Part shown: piece after piece, positions 43,349 through 52,152 of the stretch
Layout of the letters: each line of letters opens with the position of its first letter
Numbering within the stretch: the first letter of the stretch is position 1
NCBI RefSeq assembly: GCF_033947565.1
Contig: NZ_JARPVX010000001.1
Location: forward strand, 155,360-219,359
Direction: 5' to 3'
Origin: Lichenihabitans sp033947565
GTDB lineage: Bacteria > Pseudomonadota > Alphaproteobacteria > Rhizobiales > Beijerinckiaceae
DNA length: 64,000 bases
The notes under the pieces: generated by a model
Database searches by the model: none
Seen by the model: only the letters and a program-made list of their open reading frames with translations
Told to the model about the DNA's origin: nothing
Made by a program: the position numbers and the translations under genes

Positions 43349-44245
43349 TCAACTCAGCCAGGCGCGCAGCACGGTGTCGATCGGCGTCAAGGCAACATCG
43401 GGATAGCGGTTGTTGTCGCCGCCCGCGGCGGGGGTTTGGCCGCTGAACATGGTGTCGAGATATTGCATGGCCTGCCAGGCCGGGAACACGCTGTTGGCCT
43501 GCGGCGCGATCCGCCGCGTGATGCCGATCCAACGCCGCAGCGATTGCAGCGAGCCAAACCGCAACGGCCGATAGGGCTGGCCGCTGATCCGCGACAGGGT
43601 CTCCGCCAGGATGCGGGCGCTCGCGACGCTGCCCGCCACATGCAGGTCGCGTGGCGCCTCGGAATCCAGCGCCGCGGCAGCCGTTACGGCCGCAGTGTCG
43701 TCTTTGGTCGTGAGCGGAAAACCATGGTCGGCATCCTCCCAATAAAGCACGCGGCGGATCGGCCGGACGATCAGCGGCATCTCCCCGGCCAACATATCGG
43801 CAAAGGCGCCGTTGAACACCGACGTGGCGCGGATCGGCGCCGCATCGAGCTTCGACCGGAAAGCGCGGCGTAGGTCGAAGTTGCGGTTCGATCCCACCGG
43901 AACCCGCGTATAATCGAGGGAGAAATCCGAAGGGATGAAGCGGGGCACGCCGGCCGCGACCGCAGCCTCGAGCAGACGGCCCTGCGCGTCGACGATCACA
44001 TCACCGAGGCCGTTCAACGTCGAGGCGACGCACACCGCGCCGCGGCATGCCTCGATCAAAGCCGATCGTGCCTCGAGCGCCGCCACGATCGGCGTCACAC
44101 CGAGAGCCTTCAGCGGTCCCGGATCTCGACCGGGTCGCAGCAAGGCCCGCACCTCGACCTTGCGGCGCACCAGGGCCTTGGCGACCCGCGCGCCGAGGTC
44201 GCCCGTGCCGCCCGCCAGCACCACCATGGGCGTGGAACCCGTCAT
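43349..44245 (-). CDS. NmrA-like atypical SDR
   Basis: 298 residues. The N-terminal 'VVLAGGTGDLGARVAKALVR' is a GGxGxxG NAD(P) site, and 'RALLRPGRD' follows the second strand. The family lacks or varies the Tyr-x3-Lys pair and includes redox sensors and isoflavone-type reductases. Start overlaps the preceding PIG-L stop by four bases (ATGA). It is the last gene of the eight-gene coupled operon; it could reduce an intermediate or sense NADPH. Confidence 0.8.
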   Translation of the reverse strand: MTGSTPMVVLAGGTGDLGARVAKALVRRKVEVRALLRPGRDPGPLKALGVTPIVAALEARSALIEACRGAVCVASTLNGLGDVIVDAQGRLLEAAVAAGVPRFIPSDFSLDYTRVPVGSNRNFDLRRAFRSKLDAAPIRATSVFNGAFADMLAGEMPLIVRPIRRVLYWEDADHGFPLTTKDDTAAVTAAAALDSEAPRDLHVAGSVASARILAETLSRISGQPYRPLRFGSLQSLRRWIGITRRIAPQANSVFPAWQAMQYLDTMFSGQTPAAGGDNNRYPDVALTPIDTVLRAWLS

Positions 44246-45006
44246 CGCACCGACGCGCTCCGGATGGTGGGCTCCAACGCCACATCGACCTGTCCGTCCT
44301 GCCGAAAATGCTCGATGCCGCCGGTCGCCGCCAAGCGCTCCCGCAGGCCGTCAGGGCCGCCGAACTGGTATCCGAGCTGGCTCGCATAGGCCAAACAAGC
44401 GGCCTCTTTCTGCGCGATTGCCAGAGCGTCCAGCGTCACCGCCCATTCTGGCTTGGCCGCCATAACGGCGCCGAAGGGCTCGGGCGGCGTGGCGCTGCGG
44501 ACGAGATAGGGAAAATCGCGCCACCACAGCACGGGGCCTTCAGGCTCGCCAAGTGCACGCACCAGCTGAATGTGATCGACATGACCGCCGATGGCCTGCG
44601 GCGCCAGCAGCAGATCCGGCCGGACCCTGGCCCGAAGATCCGAGACGGTGCGGCCCAGCGCCTCGACAATGGTGTCGGCCGGTAGCGGTCCGGCGAACAG
44701 CGCCCTGGCGGAATCGTAGCCGCGATGCGGAGCCTCCACCAAGTCACCGTGGTCGGGCTCGCAGCCAAGCCGCTGCAGCGCCGCATCATCCTCGGCCCGC
44801 CGCAACGCCATATAGTCGACCTCGGGTGTCAATCCCTTGTCGAGCTGGCAGGCCAGCGCGAAGCCGGTCGGGTTCAGAACCGACCGCGTGAACAAGGTCG
44901 CCACCACGACCCGCCACCCCGCACGCGCGAGCCGGTTCAGCGTGCCGCCGCAGGAGAAGACGGCATCGTCGAGATGGGGCGACAACGCGAGGGCGGTGCG
45001 GCTCAC
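44242..45006 (-). CDS. PIG-L/LmbE-family deacetylase
   Basis: 254 residues with a GTG start overlapping the glycosyltransferase stop (GTGA). The zinc motif is 'LSPHLDDAVFSCGG' (H11, D14; the usual form is HPDD), and the second is 'GGHVDHIQLVRAL'. Enzymes of this class remove N-acetyl from GlcNAc-containing compounds, as MshB and BshB do in mycothiol and bacillithiol synthesis, directly after a GT4 enzyme. The same GT4-then-PIG-L order is found here. Confidence 0.85.
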   Translation of the reverse strand: MSRTALALSPHLDDAVFSCGGTLNRLARAGWRVVVATLFTRSVLNPTGFALACQLDKGLTPEVDYMALRRAEDDAALQRLGCEPDHGDLVEAPHRGYDSARALFAGPLPADTIVEALGRTVSDLRARVRPDLLLAPQAIGGHVDHIQLVRALGEPEGPVLWWRDFPYLVRSATPPEPFGAVMAAKPEWAVTLDALAIAQKEAACLAYASQLGYQFGGPDGLRERLAATGGIEHFRQDGQVDVALEPTIRSASVR

Positions 45007-46235
45007 AGCAGATGCGGCTCGGCGCGGAAGCGGCAGGACGTCATCGGCAGATGGGGATCGACCTGCGGACCCGGCTCCGACTTCAGCACGCGGGCGTAAA
45101 CGTCCATGATCTGCCGTCCGACTGCGTCCCAGGAATACACGCGCCGGCACTCGTCGTATCCCGCCTGGGCGATGCGCCGCCGCAGGGCGGCATCCTCGAT
45201 CAACCGCTGCAATCCGTCCGCCTGGCCGACGATGTCGCCGGGTTCGAACAACAGGCCGTTCTCCCCGTTGCGCAAACAATCGTTCACGCCCACGGCGAAG
45301 CAGGACATGTTGGCGAGGCCGGTCGCCATCGCCTCGAGGATGGTGTTGGAAAAGCCTTCGCCATAGGTCGGCGACACGAAGATATCGGCGCGGCGGTAGA
45401 TGTCGGGCACGGTCTCGTAGTCGGCATAATCGGTGAAGCGCAGCTTGCGGGCGTCGAAGCTCAGCGCAGCGGCCCTGGCCTTGCAGGCGTCGAGGTCCGG
45501 CCCGATACCCGAAATGATGCCCTCGAACGGCACGCCGCGGGCGCGCAGCATGTCGAGCGCATCGATGAAGTCGAGCGCGCCTTTGCGACGGTCGACGCGG
45601 CCGTGGTAGAGCAGCCGCACCGGCCAGGGCGCTTCGCCGACCTTTGCGGGGTCGATCGGACGGAACCGTTCGGTGTCGACGGCGCCCGGCACGATGGTGA
45701 AGCGGTCGCGGGCTGTGCCGAGGCGTTCGCTCACCTCGGTGACGAAGCTTTCGCCGCCGATCAACAGGGCGTCGGCCCCGTCGAGCACCCGCTGCATGGC
45801 AAGCCGGTGGGTTTCGCAACAGGATCCGACCCAGTGGCCGTCACCCCCCTGGATCGACACCACCACCGGCAGCCCCAACGCGCGTCCCGCCAACAGGGTG
45901 GCCCAGCCGGTCGGATAGCCATATTGCGCATGCAGCACGTCGAAGGGGTGACGCCCATGCGCAGCCTTGATGGTTTCGACCATGGTGTCGATGTCGCGCT
46001 CAAAGTCGCCATCGGTCTGTTCGCCGAGCTGTTCGAGGCCGATCACAGTGACGCCCGGCACCGCCGGCGGCGGGCCACCCCCATAAACGCGGGTGCCGAA
46101 CGCATCGCCGCGATATTGGCTGATCATCGTCACGTCGTGCCCGGCCCGCACAAGCTCGCGTAGCAAATTCACGGCATAAACGCTCATTCCCGAGATGGCC
46201 GGGAAGAAGCGCCGACTGACGAAGCAAACCCTCAC
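45003..46235 (-). CDS. GT4 glycosyltransferase of the YcaO cluster
   Basis: 410 residues, GTG start overlapping the isomerase stop. Acceptor-side N-terminus 'FVSRRFFPAISGMSVYAVNL'; donor-side 'LYHGRVDRRKGALDFIDAL' and 'FVSPTYGEGFSNTILEAMAT' with the E-x7-E motif. The fold and motifs are those of MshA/BshA-like retaining GT4 enzymes, but many others share them. The PIG-L gene behind suggests that the donor sugar may be GlcNAc. Confidence 0.85.
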   Translation of the reverse strand: MRVCFVSRRFFPAISGMSVYAVNLLRELVRAGHDVTMISQYRGDAFGTRVYGGGPPPAVPGVTVIGLEQLGEQTDGDFERDIDTMVETIKAAHGRHPFDVLHAQYGYPTGWATLLAGRALGLPVVVSIQGGDGHWVGSCCETHRLAMQRVLDGADALLIGGESFVTEVSERLGTARDRFTIVPGAVDTERFRPIDPAKVGEAPWPVRLLYHGRVDRRKGALDFIDALDMLRARGVPFEGIISGIGPDLDACKARAAALSFDARKLRFTDYADYETVPDIYRRADIFVSPTYGEGFSNTILEAMATGLANMSCFAVGVNDCLRNGENGLLFEPGDIVGQADGLQRLIEDAALRRRIAQAGYDECRRVYSWDAVGRQIMDVYARVLKSEPGPQVDPHLPMTSCRFRAEPHLL

Positions 46236-47074
46236 GCGACGAGCTCGCGCTCATAAGCCGCGATGGCCTGGCGGGCCTCCGGGATCATGGTGTCGGCCCG
46301 ATAGCTGTCACGCGACAGCTCCACGCAGACGAGTCCTTGGAAATCGATGTCGCGCAGCGCCCGCAGGGCTTCCGGCACATCCATGTCGCCATCCCCGAAG
46401 GCGAGATGCACATGGTCGCCGCGCTTCATGTCCTCGAGGTGCACGTCGGCGATGAAGCGTCCGAATTCGCGGATCGCCGCATGGGGCTCCCGTTCGCCGG
46501 TGACCAGCACATGGCCGAGGTCGAGCGCCAGCTTCACGTCGGGGACGACGCGCACCAGCTTGGCGAAATCGTCGACGGTTGACACGAACATTTCGGGCTC
46601 GGGCTCGAGCGCCGGCACGAGGCCCTGACGCTTGGCGTATTCGACGATCGCGGCCGTGCCCTCGTAGAGCCAATCGGTGGCGTCCCGCTCATCGACGCCC
46701 GGCTTCAGGCGCCCAGCCCAGAAGGACAGCACCTCGGCTCCGAGGATCGCCCCGATGTCGGCGGCGCGCTTGAGGAACTCGAGGCGGCGGGCGCGACCGT
46801 CCTTGGCGGCCGACACAAAGGTCGGCTCATGCTTCTGCCGATGGTCGAGCAGGAAATGCGCGCCCGTTTCGATGACCACGCCGAGGCCGAGGTCATCGAC
46901 GCGCTTGCGCAGCAGCTTGGCGTTGCGCTCCCAGTCGGGGGACAACGGATCGAAATGGTTGTGGTCGAGCGTCAGCGCGACGCCGTCGTAGCCACCTTCG
47001 TGCATCAGAACGAGGGCGTCGTCGAGCCGGTGCCAAGCCGTGCCGTTGGTGTTGTAGGCATAGCGCAAGTTCAT
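46232..47074 (-). CDS. Sugar-phosphate isomerase/epimerase (AP_endonuc_2 TIM barrel)
   Basis: 280 residues. Metal-binding stretches of the xylose-isomerase-like barrel are visible: 'ALTLDHNHFD', 'VIETGAHFLLDH', 'ALEPEPEMFV', 'ALDLGHVLVTGE' and 'ADVHLEDMKRGDHVHLAFGD'. The family includes inosose dehydratase, hydroxypyruvate isomerase and sugar epimerases. Together with the Gfo/Idh gene two positions upstream it could prepare a keto-sugar or inositol-like unit. Start overlaps the YcaO stop (ATGA). Confidence 0.85.
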   Translation of the reverse strand: MNLRYAYNTNGTAWHRLDDALVLMHEGGYDGVALTLDHNHFDPLSPDWERNAKLLRKRVDDLGLGVVIETGAHFLLDHRQKHEPTFVSAAKDGRARRLEFLKRAADIGAILGAEVLSFWAGRLKPGVDERDATDWLYEGTAAIVEYAKRQGLVPALEPEPEMFVSTVDDFAKLVRVVPDVKLALDLGHVLVTGEREPHAAIREFGRFIADVHLEDMKRGDHVHLAFGDGDMDVPEALRALRDIDFQGLVCVELSRDSYRADTMIPEARQAIAAYERELVA

Positions 47075-48597
47075 GGTGTTTCCTCCGGTACGATCTGCCC
47101 GAGACGCAGGGCGACGTGGTGAGCTTCCGGCTCGCGGTAGAGAGGGTAGAGCGGGCCGACGACGCGCTCGGCCTCGGCGGTGTCGAACAAGGGCTGGCGC
47201 CCGCCGGTAAGCGGAGACAGCCGCTCGGCCGCCGCTGCCGTGATGCGCACCGGGCGCCGCGTGTCGGAAGCCTCGCCGAAGCGGATCAGCGCGCTGTCGC
47301 GCTCCAGCAGCTTCCGGGTGTTGCGTTCGCCAATCCGGCCGTAACTCATGGTCTCGACCTCGAGGCCCGGCACGATCACCTTGGCGACCGCGAACTCGCC
47401 ACCGGCGGGCGACCCGTCGATGTAGAGCACATCGAAGCCCGCCGCCTCGAGCCTGCGGCGGGCAAAGGCGCCCCGTTCGCGCGTGTCGTTGAGCGTCACG
47501 GCCGGCAGATCCGAAAACGCCTTGTGGCCCTTGACCGAAAACACCGTGTCGGCCAGCGCGGTCCGGATCATCGCGCCGTCTTGCGCCCACGCCATCATCG
47601 ACCGAAGCGCGCGGCTTTCTTCCTGTTCGAGGCTCGGCAGGGCGCGTCCGACGAAGTCGCGCACATAGCCGGGTGGCGCCACGCCGAGCGCCTCGCTGAG
47701 CGGGCCGTGTCCATAGGTCTTGCGCACCCGGGCCGAACAGAATTCGAGGATCGCCTTGCGCAGCGCCCGGTTACGGTCGGGATCGCAGGCTTCGCCGCAG
47801 GCCGACAACATGATGGGCACGCGCGGCCCCTGCCCTTCCCGGTCGAAGCCGACCACGTAAAGGTTGGCCAGGCCGAACTCGTCGGTGGCGAACTTCGGCA
47901 GCAATTCGATGCCGCAGCCTTCGACATGGCGCACCAGGGCGCGGGTATCCGCGTCGAGGCTGTCGTCGAGGTCGAGCACGATGCCCTGGTCGAGGGCGCG
48001 GAACAGCAGACCATTGCCGTCGCGCTGTAGACATTCGAGCAGGCCATGCCCGACCGCCCAGTCGAGGTCCGGCCCGGCGCCGAGACCGTTGGTGATCAAT
48101 GTCGTGAAGGGTTGATAGCCATCCGGCAACTCGAACCAGTCGGTGGCCGCCACATCGAGCGGCACCAGAACGCGCTCCCCATTGCGGGCCCGCACGGCCT
48201 CGGTCCAGGCGAGCGGCGTGTCGGCATCGACGGGGCTGCCGGCCGGCAGACACAGGGTCAGCGGATCGACGATGCGATCGCGCCCGACCTCCGTCACGAG
48301 CGATGCGTAGCTGCCGAGCCGATGCGGCGTTTCCATGAGCCGCAGTGTCGGACAGATCGCCTCCGCGATCTCGGCCAGGGCGCCGATGATGGCCTCGCCG
48401 TCCGTGGTGCCGTAACCATAGCCCGACGGCATGTTGCCGGGAAGCCGGCCGCCATCGTCGAGGAATAACGCCACCTTCCAGGCCGGTACACCGGTACGGT
48501 CGATCGGCGTCATCGGAAAGCCGACGAGCCGGCCTTTCGGCAAACCCGCGATATAGGCTTTGGCGGCCTCCGGCAGGTTTTCGGGCAAACCGGTCAA
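47071..48597 (-). CDS. YcaO-domain ATP-dependent amide-modifying enzyme
   Basis: 508 residues. YcaO blocks are in order: 'GYGTTDGEAIIGALAEIAEA' (61-80), 'ITNGLGAGPDLDWAVGHGLL' (168-187) followed by E-C-L-Q-R-D, and 'CDPDRNRALRKAILEFCSAR' (271-290). These form the nucleotide and Mg2+ site. YcaO enzymes activate amide carbonyls with ATP to form azolines, thioamides or amidines. No TfuA, E1-like/ocin-ThiF or dehydrogenase partner is beside it, and the C-terminus (IVPEETP) is not the PxPxP tail of azoline synthetases. The start is TTG in a TTGA overlap with the preceding stop, preceded by GAGGTG. Confidence 0.88.
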   Translation of the reverse strand: MTGLPENLPEAAKAYIAGLPKGRLVGFPMTPIDRTGVPAWKVALFLDDGGRLPGNMPSGYGYGTTDGEAIIGALAEIAEAICPTLRLMETPHRLGSYASLVTEVGRDRIVDPLTLCLPAGSPVDADTPLAWTEAVRARNGERVLVPLDVAATDWFELPDGYQPFTTLITNGLGAGPDLDWAVGHGLLECLQRDGNGLLFRALDQGIVLDLDDSLDADTRALVRHVEGCGIELLPKFATDEFGLANLYVVGFDREGQGPRVPIMLSACGEACDPDRNRALRKAILEFCSARVRKTYGHGPLSEALGVAPPGYVRDFVGRALPSLEQEESRALRSMMAWAQDGAMIRTALADTVFSVKGHKAFSDLPAVTLNDTRERGAFARRRLEAAGFDVLYIDGSPAGGEFAVAKVIVPGLEVETMSYGRIGERNTRKLLERDSALIRFGEASDTRRPVRITAAAAERLSPLTGGRQPLFDTAEAERVVGPLYPLYREPEAHHVALRLGQIVPEETP

Positions 48598-49607
48598 ATC
48601 TTCACCTCGTTGCGATAAGCTTGGGCAAGAAGCCGCATGGTGTCCAGATCCCGCGCTCCCGAGAATGCGTCCCATCGTCCCGATCGGAGCGCATCGCCGA
48701 ATGCCTGGACCTGACCGAGGAACGGTGACGCATCCGCATCGGCGACAACCATCGCGTCGTGCCGGCCCGTGGCACCGTCGATGCGTGTCAGCGACCCGCC
48801 AGCGTCCTGGCCCATGGTGTTCTCGGCCACCAGCAGCCCGGCGCTGCCGGCCACTTCGAGCCGTCGGCGTGGCAGGGCATCGGGACAATTATAAGCGACA
48901 TGCAGGTTGACCAGCACGCCTAAGCGGGTGCCGCCGATCAACATGGCGCCATCGTCGACCGGATAGGCGTGGATGCGTCGCTGCAGCATGGCGGCGACCT
49001 GGGCGACCGGCTCGCCCAGCAGGAACTCGACGAGATCGAGCCCATGCGGGGCCAGGTCCATCAAGGCGCCGCCTCCGGCCTGCCCGGCATCGGCGCGCCA
49101 GTTGTGGCCCCCATCGTGGCCGGAACTCCAGTCCGGCCCGAGCCAGCAGGCGTAAAGGATGCGAACCGCCGTGACGGAGCCGATGGCGCCATCGGCGACC
49201 GCCTGGCGCAAGGCCTTGTGGGCCGGATGGTGGCGCTGATCGAAGGCGGTGCCATAAAGCACGCCGGCCTTCCGGCAGGCCGCGACCGCGGCTTCCGCAT
49301 CGGCCAGGGTCGCGGCAATCGGCTTTTCGCACAACACCGCCTTGCCGGCCGCCGCCGCGGCCTCGACCGCCACGCGGTGCAGATGGTTTGGCGTCGCCAC
49401 ATAGATGGCCTCGACTGCCGCATCCGCCGCCAATTCGGCGACACTGGCGTAGGATGGAACACCGCGCGCCTTAGCGGCCGCCTGCGCGCGAGGCGAAGGG
49501 TCCGCCACCGCCACCAGACGATCTCCCGCCGCCGCGATCGCCGGCGCCATATAGTCGGCCGCCACCCACCCGAAGCCGGCAATGCCCCAACCGATCGGCC
49601 GTGCCAT
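48594..49607 (-). CDS. Gfo/Idh/MocA-family oxidoreductase
   Basis: 337 residues. NAD(P) motif 'GIAGFGWVAADYMAPAI'; the 'CEKPIAATLADAEAAV' segment holds the catalytic Lys of the family; 'GGGALMDLAPHGLDLVEFLL' carries the conserved His. It would oxidise or reduce a sugar or cyclitol hydroxyl. Overlap with the methyltransferase stop is one base (TGATG). Placement next to YcaO and a TIM-barrel isomerase supports a role in making the sugar part of the product. Confidence 0.88.
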   Translation of the reverse strand: MARPIGWGIAGFGWVAADYMAPAIAAAGDRLVAVADPSPRAQAAAKARGVPSYASVAELAADAAVEAIYVATPNHLHRVAVEAAAAAGKAVLCEKPIAATLADAEAAVAACRKAGVLYGTAFDQRHHPAHKALRQAVADGAIGSVTAVRILYACWLGPDWSSGHDGGHNWRADAGQAGGGALMDLAPHGLDLVEFLLGEPVAQVAAMLQRRIHAYPVDDGAMLIGGTRLGVLVNLHVAYNCPDALPRRRLEVAGSAGLLVAENTMGQDAGGSLTRIDGATGRHDAMVVADADASPFLGQVQAFGDALRSGRWDAFSGARDLDTMRLLAQAYRNEVKI

Positions 49608-50761
49608 CACCAGCGCTCCGGCAGGTCGACCAGGGTCCGGGTGCGCACTGCCGTTGCATCCCTGGCCTGGAGCAGGCGATCGCCCTCGGCACGCGACAAA
49701 TGCAGCGGAAAGGTCGAGCGGCCCGCATATTCGGCCTCGTAGCGCGGCGAAGGCCATGCCACCGCCAGCGCCTCGCCCTCTCCTTGGTACAGCGGATTGA
49801 GCCGCAGCGCCGCAGCCGGCAGCGGCGCATCCCAACCGGACGCCACTGGATCGGCGGCCATAACGCCATCCTCGAGCGAAAAGGCCTCGACACGGCTGAG
49901 GTCCGGCAATGCCTGCGAGCGAGGCGGCCGTGCCTCGACCAGCGCCTGCGTCAGCTCGGCATCGTCGTAGATCGTGGCGTCGGGGAAGAAACGGCCCATG
50001 TCGTCGACCGACACGGCACGGCCCGCCGACAGGTTGTCGGCCCCGCTATTATGGATGTGGCTCAAGGCGAGCCGTCCGGTTGGTGACCTGAGCCGCCGCA
50101 GGGCGGCCAGGATGGCCGGCTTCGGCTCGAGGAAGTAAAAGGCATCGTGACAGAACACGAGGTCGAACCGTCCGTCGGCGACAGGCCAGGGGGCGGCCGC
50201 ATCGAAGCAGACGAGGGTGGCCGCGGGCGGCAACACCCAATGACGCGCCAGCCAGAGCTTGCTGAACACCACATCGCCGCCCGTGAAGGCGACGCCGCGG
50301 CGCAGCAGTTCGCGGCCATAATGGCCAATGCCGCAGGCGAGTTCGAAGGCCGCACCGGCGGGCCGCCAATGCGCTTCGAGCAAGGCAAGCCCGGCCAGGA
50401 AGGTAGGATCGCTCCAACGATGCGCGAAATAATGCCCGACGCGGTCGAAGCCGAGCAGATCCATCGCGTCCCGCAGCGACAAGCGGTCCCGTTCCGCCAG
50501 GAGATGGCGCAGGGCACGCTCTTCCGGCTTGGCGCCGGTCCACCAATCGTCCTGGTCGGCCAGCAGAATAATCAACGCGCCGTCGCGATCATTGTCTCGG
50601 AGGCATGCGACGGCGGCATCCACCAGGGCCTCGCGTCCGACCCGCAGATAAGGGATGCCGTCGACCACCGGCCAGAACCGGCCATCCTGGTCGCGAAGCA
50701 GGGCCGGGCCGTCAGGCTCGAGGAACGCCCCCGTGACGGGGGATCGCAACGGAGCGATCAC
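49607..50761 (-). CDS. SAM-dependent methyltransferase with Trm112-like N-terminus
   Basis: 384 residues, GTG start overlapping the HD-like gene stop (GTGA). Residues 1-42 ('LRSPVTGAFLEPDG' and 'FWPVVDGIPYLRVG') resemble a Trm112-like zinc-less adaptor. The SAM site is 'AFELACGIGHYGRELLRRG', with 'DLVFCHDAFYFLEPKPAIL' as motif IV/post. The C-terminal 120 residues are unassigned. The target is unknown; it may methylate an intermediate of the YcaO-cluster product. Confidence 0.8.
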   Translation of the reverse strand: MIAPLRSPVTGAFLEPDGPALLRDQDGRFWPVVDGIPYLRVGREALVDAAVACLRDNDRDGALIILLADQDDWWTGAKPEERALRHLLAERDRLSLRDAMDLLGFDRVGHYFAHRWSDPTFLAGLALLEAHWRPAGAAFELACGIGHYGRELLRRGVAFTGGDVVFSKLWLARHWVLPPAATLVCFDAAAPWPVADGRFDLVFCHDAFYFLEPKPAILAALRRLRSPTGRLALSHIHNSGADNLSAGRAVSVDDMGRFFPDATIYDDAELTQALVEARPPRSQALPDLSRVEAFSLEDGVMAADPVASGWDAPLPAAALRLNPLYQGEGEALAVAWPSPRYEAEYAGRSTFPLHLSRAEGDRLLQARDATAVRTRTLVDLPERW

Positions 50762-51666
50762 AGGAGGCCTGCCTGGCGCAGCACCTCGTCCTGGAACCCC
50801 TTCACCGGCCCGGCGTGAACGAGTTCCATCTCGCCGAGCATACGTTCGGGCGTGAGGGCCGAAGCCCGCATGTATTGGTTCAGTTGCAGTACGCGGTCGA
50901 GCACATCGGCCGCGTGGAAGGCCTGGCCCTCGGGGGTGGTGGTGTCGGGCAGGACGGCGCGCGCCTGCTCGACGGTGTGCCGCAACGCGGGCGACAATTG
51001 TGCCAGGCAGGCGGCCGTATGGTGGTCCATCAGGGTCTTCAGATAGGGTCCAAGCAAGACCTCACCCGTGAAGCCGGAATCCGGCATGCCAGCATTGTGG
51101 AAGTGGTGCGCCAGACCGGCGAGGAAGACGCGACCGGGATCGGCTCCATACAACGGCGACAGCAGCACGCCGTAGAGCGCCACCATCAAACAATGTTCGG
51201 CATGGTTCTCGGGCGGCTCGAGCATGATGCGCGGCTTGCCCGGACAGGTGATGCCCGCCCGAGGCTGCATCGCCAGCGCGGCCACAAAGGCCGGGCCAGC
51301 GGGGCTTTCGCGGTCGTCCCGGTCGAAGCCCTGCTCGACCATGGACCGCAGGGGGACCAGCAGGTCACCGGCGACCGCCTCGGCGGCCTCGATCAGAATG
51401 CTGCGCACGGCAGGCCGCGGCACCCCAGCCACCAGCAGGACGGTCGCATCCAGGTCGCCGAGCCGCGCTGCCGCAAGGCCGCGCCCGACAATGCTGCCGG
51501 CTACGGCATCGAGCGCCACCCCGCCGACAAGCGCCGCCCAGGCGTCGGCAAACAACCGCGTCGCGATCGAGCTCGGCCGGCCGGCCGACGTGATGCGCTT
51601 CAGGTCATTCAATTCGATGAAGGGCGTCGTAACTCGGGAAAGGTCGAAGCGCGTCATGGTATCCAT
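50758..51666 (-). CDS. HD-domain-like protein, first gene of the YcaO operon
   Basis: 302 residues. 'ENHAEHCLMVALYG', 'FLAGLAHHFHNAGMPDSGF' and 'FHAADVLDRVL' place His/Asp residues as in HD-type metal phosphohydrolases, although the canonical HD pair reads HH-F-H-N. The first 100 residues are not recognised. It may hydrolyse a phosphate ester or be a scaffold. A second in-frame ATG (MTRF) is nine bases downstream. The promoter for the eight-gene operon must lie in the 338 bases upstream. Confidence 0.6.
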   Translation of the reverse strand: MDTMTRFDLSRVTTPFIELNDLKRITSAGRPSSIATRLFADAWAALVGGVALDAVAGSIVGRGLAAARLGDLDATVLLVAGVPRPAVRSILIEAAEAVAGDLLVPLRSMVEQGFDRDDRESPAGPAFVAALAMQPRAGITCPGKPRIMLEPPENHAEHCLMVALYGVLLSPLYGADPGRVFLAGLAHHFHNAGMPDSGFTGEVLLGPYLKTLMDHHTAACLAQLSPALRHTVEQARAVLPDTTTPEGQAFHAADVLDRVLQLNQYMRASALTPERMLGEMELVHAGPVKGFQDEVLRQAGLL

Positions 51667-52004
51667 CGGTTCCCCGGCCCGCCGGCTCCGATATAATTCG
51701 AAGGCCTTCGGTCCAGGACTGGGAGGGAGACCTATCGGTCAATCGGCACAATGCCAGCACCAAATGATGCGTCGAATGCGCGCTGGCGAGGGCTGCCCTC
51801 TTCCTCGGTGACCCCGCTGCAGAAAAACGATGTGAGACCGGAGAGTCCTCGGGCCATGCCCGGGCAGCCTCCGTAACGAGGCGTCTCGGCCATAAGCGAA
51901 GGCCGGGGAACCACGGCTTCCACGTCCAAGAGCAACCTGTTCAGCCTCCGCGACCTCGCAAAAACCATCGCCTTTCCAGTCACGATGGGCTATGGGAATA
52001 CAGC
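51667..52004. other. 338-bp gap between the YcaO operon and tRNA-Gly
   Basis: No recognised gene. It should hold the operon promoter. On the minus strand an 83-codon GTG frame (51732-51983; an internal ATG at 51968 follows GGAAAGG) encodes a Cys- and Gly-containing product with 'PRYGGCPGMARGLSGLTSFF' in the middle. It could be a precursor peptide for YcaO or chance. On the plus strand, GC-rich stem-loops such as GGCC-N7-GGCC around 51891-51906 leave a structured RNA possible. I do not recognise either. Confidence 0.3.
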
Positions 52005-52078
52005 GCGGGTGTAGCTCAATGGTAGAGCAGCAGCCTTCCAAGCTGAATACGAGGGTTCGATTCCCTTCGCCCGCTCCA
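52005..52078 (+). tRNA. tRNA-Gly (anticodon TCC)
   Basis: A complete cloverleaf with the 3' CCA encoded. The acceptor stem is GCGGGTG with CGCCCGC, one G-T wobble. The anticodon loop is CTTCCAA, the T loop is in GGTTCGATTCC, and the D arm starts AGCTCAATGG. An integrase begins just downstream, so the 3' half is the probable attachment site of the island. Confidence 0.97.
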
Positions 52079-52152
52079 TTTTTGCGCTAAGGCGCTGTTT
52101 TCCCTACTCTCCTCGCATGCTCCTCCCGGGCTTGCTCGATTCGGGCGGAAAA

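Noticed and set aside
44242..45819. A single 525-residue PIG-L fusion protein
   Set aside because: The upstream 270 codons are the glycosyltransferase read in the wrong frame. The PIG-L domain starts at the GTG overlapping the glycosyltransferase stop.
46303..46320. Perfect 7-4-7 palindrome AGCTGTC/GACAGCT with a Pho-like half site
   Set aside because: It is inside the coding sequence of the isomerase and the half sites are inverted; PhoB sites are direct repeats.
51667..52004. SRP RNA, RNase P RNA or tmRNA in the gap before tRNA-Gly
   Set aside because: The conserved cores of these RNAs (for example the GGAAGCAGCC loop or GAGGAAAGTCC) are not present on either strand.
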